DNA of 64,000 nt from Pseudovirgaria hyperparasitica (GCF_010093815.1 NW_022985564.1:788590-852589), one strand, 5' to 3'; counted from the first letter of the stretch, positions 34,658 to 46,103 are shown. A program made the numbers and translations. The notes: generated by a model not told the origin, from the sequence alone.

Positions 34658-35384
34658 TCACGTTTTGTTCCTATTCCTCTCATTCACCGCATTATTAATC
34701 CTTTCCCTATCACTCGACCCTTGCCTTGTCGAACAGCACCTCGGCGCACCCAACACCTGCTTCCCAATATAATCCGCGGTGTTAATATCGAATTTATTAT
34801 ATCGTTTGGCGTAGACGCCAGCATCATCTTCGATCTCAATGATGTTAATCTGAAGGACTTCTGGGTTGGTATCATCTATTGGGACAAGGTGGTCGAACGT
34901 AACACCATAGTAATCAATCATACTTTAGTGGTGTAGTGGCATTAGACTTGTAGGCTCTTGTAGTGGGGGATGCTTTTGGGATAATGAATTGAGTTACATA
35001 CGTTGTCTTATCTACCCAACCCATGTACTCGTCCCTTATTACCATGTCCCCAGCGTCATCATGCTGTACCTCACGATGGTATATTTGCTGGAACGCCAGT
35101 TCCGCTAACTTGGGTCCACCAGACATTGGAAACTTTGGAGAGTAGTTAGTCAGGTGCCATGACACCTCTGGAAGAAGCCTTTGAAGAGCTAGTAGTGGAC
35201 CTTCGATGTGAATTCGAAGCGGTTGCTCCAAGGACGGTGGATGGAGGGGGTGCGAAGGTGTTCTAACACATGGTGGGATGTAGAGTGGGAGAGCTGGCTG
35301 ATCTGAGGGCGGAGGATGGAATCTGTGGATATGCAAGCTATGCTCTGGGTTAGTGACGCATGGAATATTAAAGATATCCATCAT
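34658..35384 (-). CDS. orphan two-exon gene, unknown function
   Basis: Exon 1 is 35384-35002 and exon 2 is 34922-34658, joined across a 79-bp intron with a consensus GTATGT donor and a CTAAAG acceptor. The product is about 215 residues. The start at 35384 is the first ATG in the frame (MMDIFNIPC); the second Met, at 35381, is equally possible. The joined protein reads DEYMGWVDKTT, then MIDYYGVTFDHLVPIDDTNPEV, both protein-like with normal codon use. There is no signal peptide, membrane segment or known motif. A His/Pro-rich N-terminal third (HRFHPPPSDQPALPLYIPP) precedes a mixed charged part. I cannot name a family. It may be a lineage-specific gene of Pleosporales; the acceptor is weak, so the exon join is only moderately certain. 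Confidence 0.55.
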
Positions 35385-36680
35385 GGGTGGAATGGTAATG
35401 ATTCGATGAGGAACACGCACACGCGGCGTCTTAGTCTACGCCATAGGTAAGGGCTGAGTTAAACATAGCGAGCCCGGATTTTATCAACACAGTCACTTCT
35501 GCATGTACCATGTACCATGTACCATGTATCATGTATCATGTATCATGTCCATGCAATTACCCCGCGTTGTCAAGACGGCCTTTGGCCTTGGGTGGATAGG
35601 ATCAGTGAATGGACCGGCAATAACAGTGGTGACGCATCGTATGTCGCAACAATCAATGTGATGCACACAGCAGCACGACACGACTACTGGCGCAAATCAA
35701 AGTGAGACACTGGTGGCACGAAGTAGCATTGCAACACACCAGGACTGCGTGAGTGTGTCGGTCGGGCGAGACCCAGAACGACGACAACAATAACGGCGCC
35801 ACCATCACCTCGATGCAACGTAGCGTCGGAATGGCTGAACTGGCTGGATCCATTATCCGTACAGTAATTACTAGTACTATTGGAAGATAAGGTTAAGGTG
35901 ATGAATACATACTAAGACTGGCTGAAGTTTGCACTGACTGGCTGGGCTGGGCTGGGCTCGTCGGAGCTGGTTATCTTTTTTGGGCGTCTTGTCCCTACTT
36001 ACTATCCATTATTACTTAGTCCTAATTACCTCATGAGGCGTAGACTGCAGACAGCCAAAAGAAAGAAAAGGGTATAAGCTACGGTATGATGTACCACATA
36101 CTAAGTAATTTAGAGAAAGGTATTATTAGTGAATGCTGCTGAGTCTATTGGGGCTGACAGTTCCCCTCCGCCCAGCTACCGTTCTACCTAATCAGTTATT
36201 CTTCTCCTCTCTTCCACTCTTCTTCCTCATCCATACACCTTCACCTTCACCTCCATCTCCATCTCCACCTCTATTTCTCTCTCACCACATACTGCTGTCG
36301 CAGAGCCATTCGTTATCCCTCGCGCGCATTACTGAAAGATCAGATCTCGGTGCTTTTTTTCTTTTTACCACGCAGCCATTAATACCCATCGAATTGTCCG
36401 AGACCCCAACCTGCCCTGCCCCGTTTCTGCACCCTCCCGCGCTCCCGTCCACCGCGCGTCCTGGGGGTCATGTCCGTTCATTGCTATCGTTGCTATCCGC
36501 CACCACGATAGACAACCACCACTGCCGTTTCCGACTGCGATTAGCCACTTCCTGTATACCTACTCCTGTCTTCATACTGTCGACCTCAACTTGGCTCCAC
36601 ACATCTAATATTACTGCCGTACGCTGCAGTCCTACCTTGTCACCGCCGCTGCGGCCCCATCGCTCCGCGAATCAACCCTG
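35385..36680. other. intergenic upstream of the apyrase gene, long pyrimidine-rich leader
   Basis: About 1.3 kb between divergent genes. It contains a 7-bp repeat near 35502-35549 and a long C/T-rich leader at about 36130-36670 that produces a long but non-coding-looking Ser/Pro/Leu ORF. It presumably holds the promoter and 5' UTR of the apyrase gene. Confidence 0.5.
35502..35549 (+). repeat. 7-bp tandem repeat (ACCATGT/ATCATGT)
   Basis: About six to seven tandem 7-bp units. The first copies read CATGTAC and the later ones CATGTAT, so one substitution spread through part of the array. Intergenic. Confidence 0.88.
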
Positions 36681-39152
36681 ATGGGCAAGTGTATGTGCAA
36701 CTCTACAAGACTAGAAGCCAGCCTCGCAATAGAAGAGTACTGATTCGTGGCTCAAGGGAGATACGGTATCGTCCTCGATGCGGGTTCATCAGTACGTTTT
36801 ACGCCCTGTCCGCTCATCTTAGCAGAGTCTGGCCCTACACAATGGATCTCGTCTAACATACGCTATAGGGGACCCGGATACATACATACAAATGGCTGAA
36901 GCCAGATAAAGCAAGGAAAAAGGCCACAAAGGAAGAATTGGCCAACTTGCCCAAGGTCGAGGGAATTGACGTGAAGAAGATCCACCCTGGTACGCAGATG
37001 ACAAAAGCATAGTGAGCATTGCATTTGACAAGGCTGCATAGGAATCTCCACCTTTGGCGACAAACCTGAGGATGTCGGCCCTGACCACTTACATCAGCTC
37101 TTCGACCATGCCTATACTGTCGTTCCCGAAGACGAGATAGAGGACACTCCCGTCTTCTTGCTCGCCACAGCTGGAATGCGATTACTTGAAAATAGCAAAA
37201 GGAAGACACTTCTAAAGGAGATCTGCACCTATGCAAAGAAGACGACTAAATTCCAATTGCCCGACTGTGATCTGCATATCCAGGTCATTCCTGGCGAAAC
37301 AGAGGGTCTGTATGGTTGGATAGCTGCGAATTACCTATTGCAAGGATTTGACAAACCAGATGCCCATGACCATGGCAAGGATCATCACACTTACGGGTTT
37401 CTTGATATGGGAGGTGCATCTGCACAAATAGCTTTCGCCCCGAATGCCACCGAGGCCGAGAAACACGCAAACGATCTCAAGCTCCTACGCCTGAGAAATG
37501 TAGATGGCACCTCGACCGAATACCGAGTCTTCGTGACGACATGGCTGGGTTTTGGCGTGAATGAGGCTAGAAAGAGATATGTCGAGCACTTGCTAGAGGC
37601 CATGCCTGATTCAGACGAGCTCCCAGATCCATGCCTACCGTCCGGTCTGACGGTCACAACGAAAGGCAGACCGGTCGAAGCAGGATCGCCTGAAGACAAG
37701 GGAGAGAAGACACATATCTCTGGCACCGGTAAATTCGACACCTGTATCCAGTCAGTCTACCCACTTCTAGATAAAGACGCTCCCTGTGCAGATCCACCCT
37801 GTCTGCTCCACGGCTCTCACGTCCCAGCCATCGACTTTGATGTTAATCATTTCATCGGCGTATCGGAATACTGGCACACAACCCATGAAATATTCGAGTT
37901 CGCACACAAAGATAAAGCATACGATTTCCATACATACCAAAAACGGGTAAATGAATTCTGCAGCATGTCTTGGTCCGATATATCCAAGGGTGTCAAAGAC
38001 CATGCTTGGGGCAACAAAGTCGACGAGACCACCGCCCTCGAGGTGTGTTTCAAGGCCTCTTGGCTCATCAACGTCCTTCATGATGGCATCGGCGTCCCAC
38101 GTATCGGCCACGAAGCTCTCCACGGAGGTTTCAATGGCACCAAAGAGGTGATAGATAAAGCCAAAGACCGCGGCTACCTCGATTACTTCCAAGCCATCAA
38201 CAAAATCAAAGGTGTCGAAGTCTCTTGGACCCTCGGCAAAATGGTGCTCTACGCATCCTCCGAAGTCTCACCCGCTGACCCTGACGTACTCGCCGTCGGC
38301 TTTGGCACAAACGAGCCTGGCAAAGGCGTAAGTTCCGACTTCCAATACGCCGGAGGCTCTCCTCTTCGCTGGTCCGACGACACCTCTCCTGATGACGACG
38401 ACAATGACTGGCACGACGTCTTCACCCACGATTCTCCACGCCGCATTCCCGGCTTCTTCCTCATCGCCCTTATAATACTGGTCGCTTTGATCATGGCCTG
38501 CGGTCGCGAACGTCGCTCCTCCTTTATGCACCGCATGCGCCGTGCGTTTCCTGGTGGCACACGCTCAAAGGCCGCTGGCAAGCGCCGCTCTAAACCGCTC
38601 AATCTCAAACTGAACATCGCAAGTAAGCTGTTCGGCTCAAATACGCCACCGGGTCCCGCTTATGAACGTGTTCTCGAAGAAGGCAGCGCGTCAACTGGCG
38701 GTGCTGACGCTTTTGAGTTACCCGACATGGACGATTCATATACAGACGCTGACCACTCTGATTCAAGCGAGGGCAGTATGCGTGTAGGGCGTACGAGTGG
38801 ATGGGCGACGCCACAGATCAGCGGTACGAGTGGATGGGTGACGCCACAAATCAGCGGTACGAATTCAAAGTCGTTCTCGGACATGCCTGCGTATTTTGAT
38901 GCGCCCGCGTCAGCACAGGTTGTAGGGCTAGGCATTGGGAGTGTGCACCCTAGCGGTCCACCAAGCGTAGTCGGCAACGCAATAGCGCGCGGTGGACTCA
39001 TGGCGCGTGTTGATAGCAGGGAGCGATTGAGTCTGGATGCTGATACGGCGCCGGCGCATGGACTGAGGGGCAAAATGGGACGGGTGGCCAGTAGTAAGAG
39101 TCGAGCGAGCAGTCCGAGTAAGTTGAGGAGTTTGAAGGAGAGTGTGGATTGA
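36681..39152 (+). CDS. YND1: GDA1/CD39-family Golgi apyrase (YND1 type)
   Basis: Four exons (36681-36690, 36757-36791, 36869-36989, 37042-39152), with introns of 66, 77 and 52 bp, give 758 residues. The first splice builds the typical MGKWRYGIVLDAGSSGTR start, apyrase conserved region 1. The other regions are visible as ATAGMR, IPGETEGLYGWIAANYL and GFLDMGGASAQIAF. A hydrophobic segment, FFLIALIILVALIMAC at about residues 470-490, anchors the catalytic domain with a basic stretch after it. A Ser-rich cytoplasmic tail of about 260 residues follows. YND1 hydrolyses nucleoside di- and triphosphates in the Golgi lumen, clearing GDP/UDP made by glycosyltransferases so that nucleotide-sugar import can continue. 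The tail contains a tandem 33-bp repeat that duplicates a TSGWATPQISG unit. Micro-exons at the 5' end would be missed by ORF scanning. Confidence 0.94.
38791..38862 (+). repeat. 33-bp in-frame tandem duplication within the apyrase tail
   Basis: Two 33-bp copies (38791-38823 and 38824-38856) differ at two positions and are followed by a partial third copy. They encode an 11-residue unit, RTSGWATPQIS then GTSGWVTPQIS. The length keeps the reading frame. Confidence 0.92.
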
Positions 39153-39895
39153 GTGAGATGGAATGGGTCTCATCTCGCTCTAATCAATTGAAGCATGCGT
39201 GAACATGGCGTTTTCGGATTCAATTTTGGCTGGATGGGATGGCGTGGCATTTATGAGGCGAACGAACGTCTCGGCGTTTTATGTTTTAAGGGATGACTGT
39301 TTGAATGACCCGACGCTCTGAATAAGCGGTCGTCGGTATAGAGTGGAGGACATATCAAAGTACTATCGCAGTCTCGCGAAAGGGCCCCATGTTCGAGTAC
39401 GTATTATACACTAAACCTGAGTAATATAATTTGTGTGTGTGGAGTCTCCATCTTTGTTTTGAAAATATTCACGACGAGTGGTCAAGAGTTCAGAAGACAG
39501 GAGTGTTGATTCTCCATGCGTCATACCTATTATACATACTACCGACAGGAGACAAGCCACATCATACTCATCCTTACATGACTGGTCTTTCCCACTGTTC
39601 CTTATGAACATCTGTAGACAGCTCTGGCCCATGCTCGTTCCGTGCACTGGAAGTCTACCAGTGCCGTTTTAACAAAAAAGACAAGCCGCAGACGCGGGTT
39701 TTGTTCCAATTACAATGCAATAATACCTGCGATGAGCCCCCAAGGCCAAGGAGAGAAACCCTAAGAAAACGCCACTGTCTCCGTTTGGGTGTATGCCCTA
39801 TATGATCTGAGTAAAAATGTACATTGAAGGTGGTGTTGTATAGGCGGTGGTGGTAGCAGTAGTAGTAGTGCGTGCGTGAATAACTAGGGAACAGT
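39153..39895. other. convergent intergenic between apyrase and calcium ATPase genes
   Basis: It should contain both 3' UTRs and terminators. No coding signal is seen. Confidence 0.5.
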
Positions 39896-42800
39896 TCAGG
39901 GAGCGGTATCATCCTTGTCTTTCCCTTTGCCAGGATCAAGACTTGGGTCGCCTGAGAATGGACCAGTCCTGAAGTTGGGCGTTGTTTCTTTCTTCTGACT
40001 AGGAGGTGCCTTTGGATCGTAAGGATCTTGCACCAAGATTGGGTCTGTGGACTTCGTGTCGGGATGGAGCTCGACTCCTTCGTGGCCCTCAAGGTCACTC
40101 TTGCTAGTTCTGTGTCCGAATCCCAAAGAGTCATTATCACCACTGCGACGCTCTATAGGCGACCATCCTGCGATGCTTCCTGCCACAATGCCAGCCATAG
40201 CAGCCGCCGGGCCGAATGCGGAATTTGATCGAGACCGTCTTCTACGCCGAGAGTCAGGCGTTGGTGGAGCCAGAGAATGTCCGTCCTCACTGCGTTCACC
40301 ATTCGGAGTCGAGGGAACAGACAAGCTTGTTCTCGACCTGTGTAATGCTTCCTTCGGGTGTTTGATTGTCCACTTAAGTGCACCGAGACGACCACCACGC
40401 ATCTTTCTGATGAAAGCCAACTCTTCACGAACCTCCAACAGACCTTGATTCCACTCAAAATCGTCGGAGATGATTTCAGGAGGCGCCTCTTTGCGCTTGA
40501 AACATGCTGGAGTCAGACCACGAATTATTTCATCCGGAATCAGTCGGATTATGATACCGATCGGGATAGAAATGAAACCAAGGAGGATTGAATATCCCCA
40601 CTGTGGGCCATTCAACTTGGACACCGAGAAAGCAGCTCCGCCGAAATTGATAATGATCGCCTGGCCACCTATCATGAGTAACATGATACCAATGAAGAAA
40701 TAGTTCCTTGTAATGCCCTCAAAGATATTGAAACCATTGTCAAGCCGGCGAGAGTTGAGCTGATTGAAGATTTGCATCCAGACAAAAGTGTTGAAGACAA
40801 GAGTGCCCAGCCGATCCTGCTCTGGCGCGGATTCGTAAGAAAGGATCTGTGCTCCAGCAAAATTCAGGATCAAGGTTACAGCAAGCTGAAAGATGGCCTG
40901 CCCAATAATCATCTTCCACATTGTGAGCGAAATCAAAGGAGCCGACTTCGGCTCTGGCTTTCGATTCAGTAAAGTCCGAGTCGGCGGATCTGTAGCCAAT
41001 GCCAGAGCAGCAAAGGTATCCATGATCAGGTTGACCCATAATAGCTGCACAGCAGTAAGGACAGATTGTTGATTCTCGCTTGCAACAGCGGAAACAAAAG
41101 TGAGAAAGACGGCCGTGATGTTGACGGTGATTTGGAATTGGAGAAATTTCTTCACCGCATCGTTTACAGCACGCCCCCAGAGTAAAGCTTTCACGATTGA
41201 CGAAAAGTTATCATCCATCAGGATGATAGCAGAGGCTTCTTTTGCAACTTCTGTTCCCGAGATACCCATAGCAAATCCAATATCGGATGCTTTTAGTGCC
41301 GGAGCGTCATTTGTACCGTCACCTGTAACGGCCACAGTTTCGCCAAGCTCCTTGAGGCGCTTGACGAGAATGCGCTTATCTTCTGGACTGGAACGCGCAA
41401 GAACACAAAGCTTTGGTATAGCTTGATCCATCTGCCTCTTGCTCATCTTTCGGAATACAGGGCCTTCCAGAACGAGTCCGCCAGGGACAAGGATACCGCA
41501 ATCTTCGGCAATTGCCTTAGCGGTCGTCACGTTATCGCCCGTGACCATACGGACGAATACACCGGCCTTTTGACAATCTTCAACGGCGCTCCGAACGCCA
41601 TCTCGAAGGGGATCTTGTATGCCAACCACGCCCAAGAATGTCATGTTCTCGAAAACGCGGCGGAAATCAGCCTGAGTAGGATCATCTTTGACCTCTGCGC
41701 CCTTGGGGGGCCATTGCTCAAAGTCTCGATAAAGAAAACCAATCGTTCGGAGGGATCGGGATGCATATGCTTCAATCAAGGCTTCGAGGGTTTTACGGTT
41801 GTCGTCAGTCAAGTCTGCAACATCGGTGCTCTTACTAGGTTCCGCAACAATTTTGGTGGCCTTCTTCAGCAGGATCTCAGAAGCACCTTTGACGTACATT
41901 CGATAGGTTCCATTGGTGTTTTTCACGATCGCGCTAGAGCATTTTCGTCCGGAATCGAATGGGATCTCTTGAACAATGTCTGCATTAGATCGTTCCGTGG
42001 TCAACGGTCCCATACCTAAGTAGTCTCGGGCAAATGAGAGCCCAGCTGTCTCAGTCTTGGAACCCGTAAATGTAGCCTCTCCATCCTCCTCACTTTCGAA
42101 AGCCTTTGAGTTGATGGCGATAGATTGTTTGAAAAGCTCTCGCATTTCCTCACTAGTCGATGACACAAACTCAGCCGGATATATGTCATCTGTGTCATTA
42201 AGGTTGCTGCCTTTCATGCCGTTGCCATCATCGGTAGGTGCTATGAGCTTTTTATCTCCAAAGCGTAGGACTGTGCCCAAGGTACCAGCGACGATCGTCA
42301 TTTTGTTTTGAGTCAAAGTGCCTGTCTTATCAGAGCAGATCGTAGTTGCGTTACCCATCGTTTCACAAGACCGCAACAATCGCACGAGATTGTTATCCTT
42401 TAACATTTGTGTGGTCGCAAATGCAAGGGCGAGTGTGACGGCCAACGGAAGGCCCTCAGGAACGGCAACGACAACAATGGTGATTGTGACAATGACAATA
42501 TCGAGAAAGAGTTGACCTTTTCTAGCTGCTGACAAGCCCTTCTCTGGACCAACAATGTTCACCAGATACCTGATGAACACAACGGTGAATAGGAGTAATG
42601 CAGCCGCGCCACCAAGCTTGGCAATATATTCGGCCAGCACATTGAGTTTTGATTGCAGAGGTGTGACTTCGGCATCCTCGCGGAGTGAGAGCATTACTTT
42701 GCCATAACTCGAGTAAATCCCTGTCGAGGTGACCAAAAACTCCCCTGTACCCTCCTGGACTTTGGCTCCCGATAGAATGAATGGATCCATCTTCTTGCAA

Positions 42801-44113
42801 TCTTCTTTGTTTTCCAGAGCACGCTGTACGTCCGCAGCAGGCGTCTTTCTCATCAAATCTGATTCGCCTGTTGCTGATGACTCGTCACACTTGACCCCAT
42901 ACCCTTTGATGAATATACCATCGACAGGAACCAAGTCACCAGGTTCAAGCATGACAATGTCGCCCACAAGCACATCATGCACAATGATTTCTTGCTCCTT
43001 GCCATTCCGCCTCAGCTTGACGAAACGATCGTCCTTCTTGTTATTCAGCTTCACGAATTGTCTTTCCTTCTGCCAGTCATTGAGTGCCCCAACAGAAACG
43101 ACTACGAAGACGGCAACCATAATGGCCACACCTTCAACCCATTCAACTCGGGGCTCTCCGTTGGGATGAGGTTGCGTGGACTCGAAGATACCTAGTGCTA
43201 GCGATATCAAGGCGGCTATAGTCAAGAGTATTAGGATTTTGTCATTGAATGCCATCCACGCGAGCCGAAAGAAGCTTTTGGACTTCCGTTCTGGAAGCCG
43301 GTTATCCTTGAAAGCCCGTATTCGATCGGCGAAAACATGCTCTATTCGCTTCGCCGACTTCATAGTGTCTGTTCTTTGAGGCGTTTTGCTAGTGGGATCC
43401 ATAGAGCCCGGATCCCGAACTTGTGTTGCATCTTCGAAGGAGACATAACCGTCAAGGAACTTCTCATCGGTACTGAGTCCAGTTTTCAGATCTGTTCGTA
43501 AACCTTTCACAAGTCCAGTAAGGCCACCCAGAACTCGAAAGGCACCGAGACTCTTCGGATTGATCAACTTGCCAAGCTGTCCTGGTGTGAAAGCAAACTT
43601 ATTGTCCTCGACTTCAAAGTCCGCCTCAGTCCCTGGGTCAGGCTTCAATGCTTCCTCGTCGCTCAACAGCTCAGCGTTACTCGTCCGACCAGCATTCCTT
43701 TGATCTTCCGTAGGGCTGTTGACATACGTCGCACTGGTCCCCGACACCGAAGCAGATGAATCTACAGAGTTCCCTCTCGACCTTGACCCTGGAACTGACA
43801 AGAATTTGGCGTCCATTGTTTTGTGGGCCGGCGATGAAATGTTGTGAGGGGAAATTGGCCGACTCTCCTTACTTTCGAACGAATTGGTCGCTTTGAGATC
43901 CAACGGAGATGAAACAGAGGGCTGCTGAGAATAAAACGAGGATGCGCCGTCGGAGGTTTCCGGCCTCGCCAGGTTATGTGAGTCCTCAACTACGGCAGGT
44001 TCCGTCTCTGTTCCGCTTACAGCTGAGGTATCTATGGTAATTGTAGGGGCACGTTGCCTTCCGAAAGGCCTAGGCGACGGTGCTCTTTCTCCATTTTCAG
44101 TACCCTCAGGCAT
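39896..44113 (-). CDS. PMC1: PMC1-type P-type calcium-transporting ATPase
   Basis: A single uninterrupted exon encodes 1405 residues. All P-type ATPase signatures are present: TGES (residues 415-418), PEGLP in M4 (552-556), the phosphorylation site DKTGT (D595), KGASE in the nucleotide-binding domain (742-746), TGDN (858-861) and GDGTNDAP (931-938). Ten membrane segments fit the hydropathy. The PMCA/PMC1 subfamily is indicated by the M4 and M6 sequences and by overall similarity to yeast Pmc1. The protein would pump Ca2+ into the vacuole, or out across the plasma membrane, to lower cytosolic Ca2+. The N-terminal extension (about 170 residues, Ser/Pro-rich) and the C-terminal tail (about 200 residues, with RRRRRSRS) are longer than in yeast and probably regulatory. 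In many fungi such pumps are induced by calcineurin-Crz1. No binding site was established here. Confidence 0.97.
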   Translation of the reverse strand: MPEGTENGERAPSPRPFGRQRAPTITIDTSAVSGTETEPAVVEDSHNLARPETSDGASSFYSQQPSVSSPLDLKATNSFESKESRPISPHNISSPAHKTMDAKFLSVPGSRSRGNSVDSSASVSGTSATYVNSPTEDQRNAGRTSNAELLSDEEALKPDPGTEADFEVEDNKFAFTPGQLGKLINPKSLGAFRVLGGLTGLVKGLRTDLKTGLSTDEKFLDGYVSFEDATQVRDPGSMDPTSKTPQRTDTMKSAKRIEHVFADRIRAFKDNRLPERKSKSFFRLAWMAFNDKILILLTIAALISLALGIFESTQPHPNGEPRVEWVEGVAIMVAVFVVVSVGALNDWQKERQFVKLNNKKDDRFVKLRRNGKEQEIIVHDVLVGDIVMLEPGDLVPVDGIFIKGYGVKCDESSATGESDLMRKTPAADVQRALENKEDCKKMDPFILSGAKVQEGTGEFLVTSTGIYSSYGKVMLSLREDAEVTPLQSKLNVLAEYIAKLGGAAALLLFTVVFIRYLVNIVGPEKGLSAARKGQLFLDIVIVTITIVVVAVPEGLPLAVTLALAFATTQMLKDNNLVRLLRSCETMGNATTICSDKTGTLTQNKMTIVAGTLGTVLRFGDKKLIAPTDDGNGMKGSNLNDTDDIYPAEFVSSTSEEMRELFKQSIAINSKAFESEEDGEATFTGSKTETAGLSFARDYLGMGPLTTERSNADIVQEIPFDSGRKCSSAIVKNTNGTYRMYVKGASEILLKKATKIVAEPSKSTDVADLTDDNRKTLEALIEAYASRSLRTIGFLYRDFEQWPPKGAEVKDDPTQADFRRVFENMTFLGVVGIQDPLRDGVRSAVEDCQKAGVFVRMVTGDNVTTAKAIAEDCGILVPGGLVLEGPVFRKMSKRQMDQAIPKLCVLARSSPEDKRILVKRLKELGETVAVTGDGTNDAPALKASDIGFAMGISGTEVAKEASAIILMDDNFSSIVKALLWGRAVNDAVKKFLQFQITVNITAVFLTFVSAVASENQQSVLTAVQLLWVNLIMDTFAALALATDPPTRTLLNRKPEPKSAPLISLTMWKMIIGQAIFQLAVTLILNFAGAQILSYESAPEQDRLGTLVFNTFVWMQIFNQLNSRRLDNGFNIFEGITRNYFFIGIMLLMIGGQAIIINFGGAAFSVSKLNGPQWGYSILLGFISIPIGIIIRLIPDEIIRGLTPACFKRKEAPPEIISDDFEWNQGLLEVREELAFIRKMRGGRLGALKWTIKHPKEALHRSRTSLSVPSTPNGERSEDGHSLAPPTPDSRRRRRSRSNSAFGPAAAMAGIVAGSIAGWSPIERRSGDNDSLGFGHRTSKSDLEGHEGVELHPDTKSTDPILVQDPYDPKAPPSQKKETTPNFRTGPFSGDPSLDPGKGKDKDDTAP

Positions 44114-46103
44114 CGTGAGTTGTGTGTGACAATTGAAGGGGCCAAAGTGGATACTTTATGTTAAGGTAAACATGTGATTGAACGATGCGGAGAGCGGCGA
44201 TTGCAAAATCACCTAAAGCGGCTGTATGCGGATCATAGGAGGAGGCAAGCTGAAAGAAGATAGCAGCAAGAATGTGTAGGATGCTGCGATGGCACGCGTG
44301 GACCGGCGGTCAATGATGTTGAGAAACGTGGAAGGAGCTGTCGAGAGTCTTAGGAAGCTGTAGGACTAACAGTCGTTAGCTGCTGTTTGAAGATGCGACG
44401 TCTAGAAGCCAGTTCACATCTTTGTTGGCGGCGTGAGAGGCGTATAGAAGCTCTAGAAGCAGAGTTGGGATAGACGAAGCTCACATACAAGGGTGTCGAA
44501 ACGAAGTCACGATGGAGGAAAAGCTCAGACGGACCGAAAAGGCTGAAGTGGGTAGCTCTTGTGCCTCGAGTATTGGCTGACAGAGGATAGGTGAAGGCGA
44601 AGAGGCACCGGATTATGGTTAAAATTCCTCGTATATCGTGGCAGTGCTGGATTGTGTGTTGTACAGTGTACGAGGACGCGTTGGCGAGGATGACTGATTG
44701 GAGAATTACAGGATATGAAAGAATGGCTAGTGGTAATTGGGTGAGTAGACAGGGTAACGGACGAGTCACCAGAGCCGAAGAAAAGGACGAAGGAGCGTGG
44801 TAGGCTGGTGATGATGGTGACGGTTGTGGTGTTGAGTTTGTTTGATGGAATCAGTATTAAACGCACCAAGCAACAAGCATGCATGGAGGTATAATAACGC
44901 ACAGACCGAGTAGACCTGGTACCGGCTCTTTTGATGAGCTTAGAAGTTTTGCACTGCCTCATTGAAAGTGGGGTCTGCTCATGCATCTGCACTTCTCATT
45001 GGTTCGCTTATTGTAAGCTCTCTCGCCCAATCCGCCTGGGCGTCCGTACTCATGTGTCAGTCCAGTCAAGCTAAGCAGTCCAAGACTGATTTCAAGACAT
45101 GTCAAGACAAGTCAAGATAAGTTAAGACGGGCTCTAGACGTCTTCCATCGTGCCAAGATAGATACTACGCGAGCGCTTACGAAAGGCTCAATCAAGTTCC
45201 CCTTAGGTTTAGCCCAAAACCCCAGCTGATAGGTGCTGAACATGTTTCATCGCAATATTTGAGAGACCAGGGTGAGTATCGTAGAAGTTCATGATTGAGA
45301 TACTGATGTGATTGCCGCTATCACCTTCCACACTTCGAATCACTGGTTAGAGAACCTTGAAATCTTGGAACCCCGGAGGCATCTTAGCCAGCTTGATCAC
45401 CTCGTATCACGCTTCAGGAAGGGATCTTTCCGGACCATGCAAGTGGGCACTTTTGGCCACCAATGTACTTCGACATGCCCGGTTTTCAACGCTTACGGAC
45501 AAGGCCTAGGGACTTGTAATTAGAGCTGCAGATGAAGATCTGTACGTTACGGCCTTCTCTAGCTCCTTACCATTGCAGCGGTAGACACGTACAAGAAGGC
45601 TGATTCATCCTGTCAGCTTGCCACCTCTCCGTATAGGCAATCGACAGACATCTCCAACAAGCCAGTAACCATCAATCCTGCGTTACCGTCTTTTCTCCGA
45701 TGTAGCGATCTACCATTTACCAGCTGTGGATTTTCCGCCGGGGAGTGCGAAATGAGGTGACATCTATGCTTCTACAGCCAAGCTAAAAGCATTCATCGTG
45801 CTCATCGCATCGCACCACTTAACATGGCACACGTAGTATACTGCTAATTACCTGCCCATTACTTGATACTTGGATACGGGCATGCACCACTTGCGTCGTC
45901 ATGACTCGACAAAGGGCACAGGCCTCATCAAGTGCACCTTAAAGGTATGCCAATGCTCTTCTATTATCGGAGATGAGCTCCGCGAGAGGTGCACAATGCG
46001 CGCCTGGGCACTGTATTACTGTTTATAAATTTTCAGAAGATGATGCTCGCAATGTCATTAATACACGTCGCCGTTGATTTCCGAATATAGTGACACCTGA
46101 ATT
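44114..46103. other. 2-kb intergenic region upstream of the calcium ATPase gene
   Basis: It holds the calcium-pump promoter (right of 44113) and the 3' flank of MLH1 (left of 46104). A four-copy 10-bp direct repeat lies at 45091-45130. The short ORFs here do not look real. No non-coding RNA could be identified. Confidence 0.45.
45091..45130 (+). repeat. four imperfect 10-bp direct repeats (GTCAAGACAA type)
   Basis: Four abutting 10-bp units: ttcaagacat, gtcaagacaa, gtcaagataa and gttaagacgg. Looser copies occur just upstream (agtcaagcta, gtccaagact). They lie about 980 bp upstream of the calcium ATPase start. They could be a transcription-factor array or a simple slippage repeat. Confidence 0.75.

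Noticed and set aside
36133-36681. 182-codon plus-strand ORF just before the apyrase
   Set aside because: It begins without a convincing context, is dominated by Ser, Pro and Leu from a C/T-rich leader, and runs into the true apyrase start. It is better explained as 5' UTR.
40028-43379. Many plus-strand ORFs of 60-200 codons
   Set aside because: They are antisense shadows of the 1405-codon calcium ATPase, which has all family motifs.
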